Shown here one piece after another: positions 25,401-37,400 of a DNA stretch of 64,000 nt (positions are counted from its first letter, which is position 1; each line of letters starts with the position of its first letter). The notes below the pieces were generated by a model that was given only the letters and a program-made list of their open reading frames with translations, was not told where the DNA came from and did not search any database. The position numbers and the translations under genes were made by a program. The DNA is taken from positions 36,121,097 through 36,185,096 of the forward strand of contig OX365959.1 of the NCBI GenBank assembly GCA_947247005.1, written 5' to 3'. The stretch comes from Spisula solida. Its lineage: Eukaryota > Mollusca > Bivalvia > Venerida > Mactridae.

Positions 25401-28400
25401 TAGGTGTGAATAAAGTTGTTTACACAAAATTATACATGACACATAATTTGTCGTATTAGCGAGACCAAACACAGTGGGTTTTGACACAATGGGACTGGTT
25501 AAATAGGTTGTAATACGGAATAGCGGACCGGTCACATTATAGGACCTTTATTCAATTGAATATAGAACAAAATTATTTGGTTCTTTTAAAAATCGGTCGT
25601 AATAGCGGGACGGTCGCATTTTCGGACCGGTCGTTAGGTGGAACTTTACTGTAGTGTAGAATAACTATGAAATGACGTCAGTTTATCTCTTAAACGACAT
25701 CATTATTTCCCATAAATGATGTTATATTTGGTGCAGCTTAACAGAGTCTGGTTCTCAACAGAAAGATGAACATTTTCATAATATTTGTGTCATATGATAA
25801 AAAGAATTTCGCTAAAATTCAGCTTATAAATTTCAAATGCCATGATAGTCAATACTTTTTGCATCAAATAAATTTTATTTTCTGCAGGAAAGTTAATTTT
25901 TTTCTAGTAGAGCAAAGTTCTTTTTTTTCGAGTAGAGCAAAGTTCATTTTCTTCGAGTAGAGCAAAGTTCATTTTCGAGTTGAGCAAAGTTCATTTTTTC
26001 GAGTAGAGCAAAGTTCATTTTTTCGAGTTGAGCAAAGTTCATTTTTTCGAGTAGAGCAAAGTTCATTTTTTCGCGTTGAGCAAAGTTCATTTTTTCGAGT
26101 AGAGCAAATCTCAATTACCAGTTCATTCTGGATTTGTAGGATTAGTAAGACAAGTTAGACTGTACCTGATAGGTTTACTCAACTTCAAGGGTATGACACA
26201 AACGTTTAGTGCAAATTCTACAGCTAACCACCTAACAACCTGTCAAGAAAGACCACTCTACTCTGTTCCCATGGGTGGTATTTACAGACAGGTTAGACTT
26301 TACCACATGACTTTGAACACAAATGATATGAGGCCAAGCTTAAACTATTTTTTGTTTCCCCTTCCCGACCCAAGCAGATTTAGAATGGGTAGGTAGGTAG
26401 GTTAAATTTTTTTTTTTTTGGAAATGTTTCATAATGATAGTCATTGATCAAGACAAACAAATAATGAAATTTATTAATAATTCACTAACTAAAGGCGAAT
26501 ACCAACAGTCTTAATTTAAAATAGGTACCGTATTTCATTAGTAAGAAACAAGCATGTGTATAGAAAATAATATTTTCATCCCAAATTTTTCATAAAAAAA
26601 GAATATTTTTTCGATTTAAGAAATACATTTTGTAAAATATTTTGGGTAGGGCCGTTTTTTTGTTGGTAGGTAGGGGAAGGGGAAACAAAAAATATTTTAT
26701 TTTAGGTCTGAAATACATGTAGATGTTGAAAATGTTACTATAGACCAGCTGCCAACAAAGACCACTTTATGCTGTTTTCATGGGTGGTCTTTATAGACAG
26801 GTTTGACTGAACCTGATAATTTAACAAAGTTTCCATGGAATATAGACACAAACCTTTAGTGAGAGTGTACTCCACAGCTTTCAGTGTGGCTTTTTCTAAC
26901 GGATCACCAACCAGTTCATCATCTAACTGTACTAGAGCGTGACACGTGGCTAACACATGTATCGTCTCTATAGGGGTATCTGTAGCTTGTTGAATCTCAT
27001 TCCCTCTGTAACATACAGTACAATTCAGAGCTACAGATAAGCTGCGTATTGGGGTAATTACCCAATTAATTTTCTTAAAAACCCAATAGATTTTGAGAGG
27101 AGAGAGTAAGAAAAAGCAAAGACAATTTGAAATACCCAAATAGAAATTGATGTTTTAGTGAAAAATAGTACATAAAAGCTTATTTACCCTTTGAGTTTTA
27201 TAAAATACCCAATTTAATTTTTTCAAAACCCAATTAAAATTGAAACTTGGGGGTAAAATACCCAACAACCTTATCTGTAGCTCTGACAATTAGAGAATAC
27301 AGTAGGAACTTCTTAGTATTTGTTTGTTTATATGGGTTTATCGCCGTTTCTCAACGATTTTTGCAGTTAAGTATGGTTTTCCTGGACTGTGTCCTAACCA
27401 GGAACCAGCAATCCATCCACATGTGGACGAAAACACAACTTATTGTAGCCAGATTTTCATGGAAAGCAGTACAATAGCAACTCCTTGGTCTTTAACATTA
27501 ATACAGCAATAGGGGCTGGATCTCAAAAGATCACTTTGTATTGAATTTTACCCAGAATACCTAAAATTTGGAGAAGAATTGTCAGAATCCTAAGGGCCAA
27601 GATTATGGCTTTTTGGAAATATCAGGGGTCAAATAAACCCCTTGAAATACACTATAAATATTACAATAAATCAAAGTATACTAACAAACATGACCCAAAT
27701 GGTTGTTCCTAAACAGCTTAACATCTTTATCTGCATATCAACCTATTATGTCAAGTATTATAGAAACACAGGACATTAATAATATAGGCTACTTTTAAGA
27801 GGAGCTTGCTTAATAGCCTGACACTGTATTCGACCGCATACTCCATAATACATCAAATTTTAGACAAGAATAAGATTTTGCAATTTATATGCGTTTATTT
27901 ATCCTCGCCACCGGAAATCCGTAATTTTATGAGCGAGGTCCCCAGAAGAGGTTAGTAACTTTAGTTTTTTGGGGGAAAGTGCATGATAAAGAAAATGCCC
28001 CAGTTCCAGAAGCATCCCTAGTTCTTTTACGTGTCTGATGTAAAGCATCTTACACGGGACCTCAGTTAATGACTCGTCCGAAAGACTGTTAGTAATTTCA
28101 GTTATATTAGGTGGGAAACACTGAAAAGCATTTATTTTTGATCCGGCTGGAGGAGGGATCAAACTCACAACCTTCAGATCAGCAGGCAGTAGCTCTCACC
28201 AATGGACACCTTACTGATAATACAGGCTATGCTCGGCATTTTGCTCGGCATACAGATCCATATATTGCATACTTACACAAGTCCTGTAACTCCTTCAACG
28301 ACTAAATTATCCGCAGTTAACGTTCCCGTTTTATCAAAACAACACACATCAATTTTGCCAGCAAACGGTATTCTGAAGGGTTCCGTACAGTAAACATCTG

Positions 28401-31400
28401 AAATGGTCAAACATGATATCTATAGTGTTACAAATATTGTATAGTCCAGAGAATTTGACACGACTCTCGACCTTCATTAGCATAATTTAAGAGCTGATAC
28501 ACTTTGTATATTTATAAATCTGATTGTATGTTTTCATAGGCGTTAAGTATCACAAAGACGCTCGGGATGTAATACAAACACAAATCTAAAAGATAGATAT
28601 TGCACGATATACTCGCAGAAATCTATATATTCAACGCAAGAACCTTGTTATATATTCATGCATAAAGGATCAGGTCAAATTCTCCAGCCTATGGTGTACA
28701 GACAACCAAAGCCAGACAGAAACGTCTAGCCACGACTACCCATGCAAGAGTCAGACATAGAACAAATCATCCATATTCCCAAATATTTCAAACAACCCTA
28801 AATACTCACCCCACACTATTAAAACAACACACAGTGGACTGTGAATTCCGTGCATAAATTAACCATAAAGGAAGGTAATTATGAATGATAACTACATAAC
28901 AAGTCATACAGTTCTTGTGTGATTCTGGGCTGGTATTCACTAAGCATCTTCAAAAATTGAAATATTTTGACTTAACTTAAACTTCAATGCTACATACATT
29001 TCCAGCAAATGTTTAGAATATCTCATGTTTTCTTAATAGTGCTTATGAGAGTAACGAAAAGAAGTCTATGGAAAAATTTGAGTACAGTATAACCTCCGTA
29101 GAGCAACAACCTGCAGAGACAGAAATACATGCCGATCTGAAGAGATGTTGCTCTTTGGAGGTCCGGTAGTTCTATGGAGGTTAAAATAAGTGTGGAATCA
29201 AACAGGGGGGAAATAAAATTGCCGCTTCTCAGAGATTGCCGCTTCTCAGAGATTGCCGCTCATAGTGTTGCCGTTAAGCGAGGTTATACAACTGTACTTA
29301 CATAGTTTTGTTAATGCCAGCAAGCTTGTATTGACAGCCAGAGAGAGTTCTATAGGTAACTCAGGTGGTACAACAGATGTCAAGATGAGAGTACATTCTA
29401 GGAACAGCTTGTATCGGTTTCTGTCCGGATCCTCAGTACCTGTATATACAATAAACATATTAGCCCTTAATTCTATAGACACTTAGGCTTATTTGTACGG
29501 AAATTAGAAATGGGTTCCTGATGCCGACCACTTGTCATAATGAGAGTCATTAGTGGCATATAAATTATCTCCCTTGTAAGATAAAGCCTGAGGTAGACCA
29601 ATTAGCACATTGGTCCTAACTAGTCGAGATTCTAGGACTCTATCCTTGTTTCTCACAGAACTATCAATGTTTTTAGATATGAAAGTTCTCACTGCTGTAT
29701 TACCTAATATGTTAAGGCTGTCAAAATCTATATACCACGATGTGTAAACAACATGTAGCCAAACTTATTCTTTAATCTGCTAATTAATGTTGCAAATATT
29801 TCAGCCTAAGTACTACCATGCACAACAAACAAAACAGGGATAAAAGCAGAGTAATCCACATGACAGGACCAAAGTAGTTTTAGAGAGTAGTAAGGGGAGA
29901 TAACTAACTGATGTCTCTCATTATGACCATGACTGTCAAGGGCTATAACTCTAACAGATCTACATGTATATTTAAGAGTATGTTACTGTAGGTATGGCAC
30001 TCTAGTAAGCAGGCCTAGGCACTAATTATTTTGGCCACTGGTCCGACAGGGCAAACGTGCCAAATTTGTAAATAGGATAGTTACTGGTCCTCCAGAACTT
30101 TCACTAGTGTCGAGCCCTGGTAAGTATTAGTGAAAGTACTGAAAATTTCTGCTGAGTACCGGTGGTACTCATAATACTTGAGTACGAGTATGTGTAACGC
30201 ATCCCTGATTAAATAGGCTACTGCAGGAATGAACAATATTTTACTCTTCATGAAAGAAAAATGCACCTACATATACATAATTTAATCCTGTATTTATTGA
30301 TCAACTGCATTGGTCGTTGCGACCAAAAAAACATATAACGCAAAGTAAAATACGAGGTAGACACTCCAGTAAGAGTATTGGGGGTTGTGGCCTCCGTAGC
30401 TCAATGGTTAGCGCACTTGCCGCCTAATCTGGCGACCCGGGTTCAAATCCGTGTGGAGGCACATATATATATGCCTGCCATATTTCAGCAGAAAGATGAT
30501 TGGCAAATAAAGGCTATGCTTGGCATATAGTTTTAAAAATTTGAATTTTGGAAAGTTCAGGGGTCAAAAAGGCAAACAAAGGGTCAAGCCCCTAAAACCC
30601 AATCTTATGCAATGTATAATTCATAACAAAAGGAGGAAAGCATCTCAATCACAAACCTTTGATCCATACATACGAGGCTGCAATGATTGCGAATATCAGT
30701 AAGAATAGAATAAAGAAGAATGTTTCCACATTGTTTGCCGTTACCCTCTTCACGCCATATAGGATTGTACGCAGTAACTTTCCTTGGTTCGTGTTGAAGC
30801 TATGTCGTAAAACGTATGCAATACAACCATTGTCTGTGGCTGAATAATAGAAGTATATTATGTAATTCCACAACCAACAGGCTTTAAATAAAGGCTGTAA
30901 CCAAGCAACAAGAAATATAATTATGTGTTTAGGGCAACAGTCTCAAAACAGCTAGGTAAGCTTTTCTTTACTTATCCTAATTTAAGTAAAGAAAGATCAA
31001 TTGTTTCATGGTGTTTTCTTCATACATTAAGCATACCTGCCAAGTACTCCACTTCAAGCGGATTTGCATCGCTTTTATTTAGAAATATATTAAATATCTG
31101 ATTTTCCGATTTATCCGACTCCACTCCATTTTCGTATCCCTTATCCAAAATAAATTTCCAGTGATTAACTAACAATTAATGAGCATCCAATGGTTTAGGG
31201 TTATTATAACGTCCCTTACCCAGAAAAAAATCTTAAAAAGCATGCAAGTCTGCCCCAAAAAGACAACTTATAACCCTACAAGAAACCGTTCCCCAATTTC
31301 AGGGCTAGGCCCCATCTAATAAAGTTGGAAAAAAGCTGTTTGTTAAAGTTGGAAAAAGCTGTTTGTAAAAGTTAGAAAAAAGCTGTTTGTTAAAGTTGGA

Positions 31401-34400
31401 AAAAACTGTTAGTTAAAGTTAGAAACAAGAGGGCCCAAAGGGCCCTAGGTCGCTCACCTGTCGAACTTGACCTAGATTTTGTTCAGATGATCATTGTGAC
31501 CAAGTTTCATACAGATTAGGCCAATATCAGGACCTCTAGTGACTACAAAAGGTTTTTATATGATTTGACCTAATGACCTAGTTTTTGACCCCAAATAAAC
31601 TAATATCAAACATGACCTAGATTTTGTTGAGATGATCATTGTGACCAAGTTTCATAAAGATAAGGTCGAAATTGTGACCTCTAGTGACTACAAAAGGTTT
31701 TTCTATGATTTGACCATGTGACCTAGTTCTTGACCCCGGATGACTCAATATCGAACTTGACCTAGATTTTGTTGAGATGATCATTGTGACCAAGCTTCAT
31801 ACAGATTAGGCCAATATTGTGACCTCTAGTGACTACACAAAGTTTTTCTATTATTTGACCTTGTGACCTAGTTTTTGACCCCGGATGACCCAATATCAAT
31901 CCTGACCTAGACTATGTTAAGATGATCATTGTGACTGAGTTTCATAAAGAGTACACCAAAATTGTGACCTCTAGTGACTACACAAGGTTTTTCTATGATT
32001 TTACCTTGTGACCTAGATTTTGACCCCGGATGACCCAATATCCAACTTGACCTAGATTTTATTGAGATGATCATTGTGACTGAGTTTCATAAAGATTTAG
32101 TCAAAATCATGACCTCTAGTGACTACACAAGGCTTTTCTATGATTTGACCTTGTGACCTTGTTTTTGACCCCGGATGACCCAATATCAAACTTGACCTAG
32201 ATTTTGTACAGATGATCATTGTGACCAAGTTTCATAAAGATTAAGTCAAAATTGTGACCTCTAGTGACTACACAAGGTTTTTCTATGATTTGACCTTGTG
32301 ACCTAGTTTTTGACCCCGGATAACCCAATATTGAAATTGACCTAGATTTTGTTGAGATGATCATTGTGACTGAATTTCATAAAGATTAAGTCAAAATTGT
32401 GACCTCTAGTGACTACACAAGGTTTTTCTATGATTTGACCTAATGACCTAGTTTTTGACCAAGGATGACCCATTATCGAACTTGACCTAGATTTTGTTGA
32501 CATGATCATTGTGACTGAGTTTCATAAAGATTAAGTAAAAATTGTGACCTCTAGCGACTACACAAGGTTTTTCTATGATTTGACCTTGTGACCTAGTTTT
32601 TGACCCCAGATGACCCAATATCAAATTTGACCTAGATTTTGTTCAGATGATCATTGTGACCAAGTTTCATAAAGATTAAGTCAAAATGGTGACCTCCAGT
32701 GACTACACAAGGTTTTTCTATGATTTGACCTAGTGACCTAGTTTTTGACCCCAGATGACCCATTATCGAACTTGACCTAGATTTTGTTGAGATGATCATT
32801 GTGACCAAGTGTCATAAAGATTAAATCAAAATTGTGACCTATAGTGACTACACAAGGTTTTTCTATGATTTGACCTAGTGACCTAGTTTTTGACCCCAAA
32901 TGACCCAATATCGAACTTGGCCTAGATTTTGTTGAGATGATCGTTGTGACCAAGTTTCATAAAGATTAGGCTAAAATTGTGACCTCTAGTGTCTACACAA
33001 GCCAATTGTTGACGGACGGACGACGGACGAAGAGTGATCACAAAAGCTCACTCTGTCACTTTGTGACAGGTGAGCTAAAAAGCTGTTTAAAATGTCTGAC
33101 TAACCTTTCATTCCTGCTGTGCTTTTACTGGGTGGAGAATGTTGTACAACTTTGGTACCACCAAACAATACATGAAGTTTGCCATCATTTTCCAAATCTA
33201 ACACATGGTCACCTTCCAATATTTCAACAGGTTCCTGATAGGTTCAAAAAATATTGTTTTTAATATTTTGATGCCATTATGATAATTTCGAACTAAAAAA
33301 TAGGATAGGTAGGTAGGACCAAATTTTTACAATGATGAAAGAGCAATTACCTGCTGAAAGTATAAAATAATTTTTGTTTTTTAATTTAGAGTCAAAATAA
33401 AATTTTGGGGTAGTAAATTGGGATACCAGAAACAAACTATTATTTTAGGCTTTATAAAGAAAGCAATAATATATAATGTTCGGGTGTAGGGTTAACGCAT
33501 GCTTTTTCGGGCTATAACATCTGCAGAGTCCCGAGGGACGGTTGGTGCCCAAGCCCGCCTGCATATGTTATAACGCGAAAAAAACATGCGTAAACGCTAT
33601 TATAGCATACAAAACATCAATTAATGCGTTTGTATCTAAAAAAATGATATTTTGGCGGGAGATTTTGTGACGACGTCGCGAAAACAAACGTAACGTCATA
33701 CCAGTTATTGTTATGCACGTCGACTTCCGCGATCAGCAAATACAAAGAAAACATGGATACTGCGGGTTTGTTTAAATATATAATACAAGTATAATAGAAA
33801 ACTAATTAGTACTTAGAAATAAAATGGGAATAACTGTTCATATAACGCTGTATAACCTTTATAGTCGCCGGTGCGGCCCTGAAATGAGCATACGTAAAAC
33901 TGGACGTTAACAGCGCGTGAATCTTTATGTTTACGCATGGTTTTCGTCCCGTTAACGTATGGGCAAAATCACCGTTTTTATGCTATAATAGACATTTATA
34001 CCAGATACAACCAACTATCTTAGGCCATATAATGAAAGTAACGTTTACTTACCTTCATGACAGGAACAGACTCTCCAGTTAACATTGATTCATCTACTAT
34101 GCATGGTCCCCTCAGTAACAACAGATCACACGGTACCAATCTGTCCTCATGTGAACGACCTACAATATTTACATACCATGTAAGTCACTATATTAGAGTA
34201 TTTGACTGGTAAACATTAACTTATAAGCGATGCTTGTTAAAGGGAATTCACCCATGGTAGCCAAATAGTCATTTATCTTCAAAGTCAAAGAGTAATCTAG
34301 ACCTTTGACCAACTAATCCAAAAATCGATAAGGGTCATCTGCATGTCAGTACCAATCCATACATGAAGTTTGAAGATATTCAAATAAACAAGAAGCAGTC

Positions 34401-37400
34401 AAAGACAGCCATATCCCCCGCCGAAGGGAAAATAATTGTACCAAATATTATTGAATACAATCATTTTTTTAAAACATAAGTTATGTGAAAGTTTGGTTTC
34501 AATCCCAAGAGAAATATTTGAGATGCACAAAAGATTTTTTACTATATCTAATTTTATTACATACAAACTAAACATAGTCAACAAGAAGCAGTCACACTAC
34601 ACGAAAACCAAGTTAAATGCGACCTTGTTGCCCTTCAGCCCACGGTCAATTGCAAGTGACATCTTCACATTATAAGCTATATAAACTGCAAGTTTCACAA
34701 TGATATCTCATTCCTAACAAAAGTTATTGAGTGAAAAGTTTTTTCTATTTTTAGTAATGGTGACCTTGACCCCCACTTTCAATCCCATGTGACTCTTCAC
34801 CCAAGGTACCTTCAAAGCTAGCAAGTTTCACAATGTTATCTCAATCCTCACAAAAAATGAGCATAAATGATTTTTTTCTACTTTTAGTAACAATGCCTTG
34901 ACCCCCACCGGCCCCACTTCCCATTGTAAGTGCTGTCTGCACACAAACAACCAACACAGCAAGTTTCATAGTGATATCTCATCCCAAACTTAAGTTATCC
35001 ATCAGAAACAAAAATATGAGCATTACTGATTTTTAGTAACGGTGACCTTGACCCCCAACGGCCCAACTTCACATAGCTTACACATGTATAAAAAGGGCCA
35101 TAATTCTGTCAAAAATGGCTGAAATTAAAAACCATGACAATATGCACCATTGCATCTCATGTGGGTACATCTGTGAAGGTTTCATCAAAATTCCATAAGA
35201 AATGGAGGAGCAGTTGCACATAGAAGAGTTTATCATTTTTTCTATATCCCACAAAGATACAAAACAAACAAAGAGCCATCATTCTGTCAAAAATGGCCGA
35301 AATGAAAATCCCTGATGATATACGCTAGGGCACATCATAACTGTACTTCTGTAAAAGTTTTGACAAAATTCCTTGAGAAATGCAGGAGAAGTTGCACACA
35401 GAAGAGTTTAAATGTAAAAAATCAACAAAGGGCAATAACTCTGTCAAAATAGTCGAATAAAAAATCCTGACAATATGCGCTGGGGGACATCATAGCACTT
35501 ATTCTGTGAAAGTTTTGTCAAATTCCCTTAAGAAATGTAGGTGGTGTTGCACACAGAAGAATTTATAAGTAAAAATCAACAAAGGGCAATAATTCTGTCA
35601 AAATAGTCGAATAAAAAAATCCTGACAATATGCGCTGGGGGACATCATATCAGTTATTCTGTGAAAGTTTCGTCAAATTCCCTGAAGAAATGTAGGAGGA
35701 GTTGCACACAGATGAATTTGTATGTAAAAAACAACAAAGGGCAATAACTCTGTCAAAAATGGTCGAATAAAAAAATCCTGACATTATGCGCTGGGGGACA
35801 TCATAGCAATTATTCTGTGAAAGTTTTGTCAAAATCCCTTAAGAAATGTAGGAGGAGTTTACACAGAAGTTCGGACGGACGGAATGACGCCTACCATTAC
35901 CATATCTCCTTCGGCGGGGGATAAATAAAAATAAATATACCAGATTTATATAGCGCCTTTTTCATGCGAACGCACATTAAAAGACACTTTACATTATAGT
36001 GTTGCAAAATAAAGATCAGAGTTATGGTTCTGGCTTGACATGGTCAGGTGTGGATGGTGAACAAGTGTTGAAATTTTCAAAGCAATAGCCCACATAGTGT
36101 ATGAGAAAAGTGGACCTATAAACACAAAACTTAACCAAAGAATTTTCTGAGTCCAAAAAGGGGCAATAATTCTTACAAAATGCAGATCAGAGTTATGGGT
36201 CTTGCTTTACAGGCTCAGGTATTGATGGTTAACAAGTGTTGCAAGTTTCAAAGCATTAGCTTTGATAGTTTATGAAAAAAGTTTACCTAAACACAAAACT
36301 TAACCATGCAACGCCGACGCCGATCAAGTGATGGCAATAACTCATCTTTTTTCAAAAATCAGATGATCTAAAAACTGGGGTTTTGTACTTAATATATCGC
36401 AAAGTGCGGATTAGTGCAAAATTGCATCATTTTCATTCAATACTTGAAAAATATTGAGATCTTCTATCCCACTACGATACAATATAGATGACCACACTGT
36501 TGTGCCGCCGGGGAGGCTACAATTTAAGTACTATTTTCTATTAATCCTTAATCTCAACCATCACGAGGCACCTCCATCCGTACTACCAACTTCAAGTTTT
36601 GTGTGCGTAACATCCATTCAAGTCGGACTATGCCCCTGATTATGTATACAGTTCTATATAACTTCGATGACATTGTAGAAGCATGTACAGTGATGTTTTT
36701 GGCCTCTTTGGGAAAGGATTCGGGTCCGTTCAGATTGGGAATTTTCGCGTCGTGACAACTTGAAATTGGGAATGTTCATGGAGTAGAAAGGCCAAATAAA
36801 ACAGAAAAAGAGATTACATGTGACTGTTTACAGGTTTCTGTAAACTTTTATGCTTGACCTCTTGTCAAAAATGTTCATAACTTAGTCATTTTATGTCCGA
36901 TTTTGAAATTATTTTTTTTAAATGTTCATTGGGAATATCTCCCTTCATATTTGGGAAAATTAGAGCCTTTTTTAAATTGGGAAGGTACCGTTTACCGGTA
37001 GCAAACAAAGAAGGAAAAAAATCACTGATGTATGGTAATGGGTCATTTTGTGTGATAAATGTATGTGTACCTATGGAAACTATATCACCAGGAATAAGTT
37101 CTGTACTAAGAATCGGACGCCATTTTCTGTTTCGGTACACCTAGAATAAAAATACAGTTCCTGGTTAAAATATTTTATCTTCCATCATTTTCTTAGTAAA
37201 CATTCTTGTAACTTAACTTTTATTTTTATACAAATTCATTATTGGTTGATTGTGAAACAAGGCTTAGATCTACTTCATAACAATAATACATCGGATGTAC
37301 TATCACATTTCTCTGTCAAATACTGAGTTTTAAGCAAGAGAAATACTGGTAATATTTTTGTCTATAGATAGTATGACAAAAACCTGGAGATCCAACATGC

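Noticed and set aside
30388..30462. Possible functional tRNA gene
   Set aside because: A and B boxes and an acceptor stem are present, but the D and anticodon arms do not fit well. The sequence continues into a fixed tail found in four other copies, so it is a SINE.
31430..33076. CRISPR-like array of regular repeats
   Set aside because: Repeats are long (~145 bp), contiguous and diverged, with no spacers, in a eukaryotic intron.
36886..37140. Full-length open frame beyond the exon 5 donor
   Set aside because: Only the first 23 codons match ATP13A1. The rest is the dispersed repeat, and the next conserved residues come from exon 6 in the right phase.
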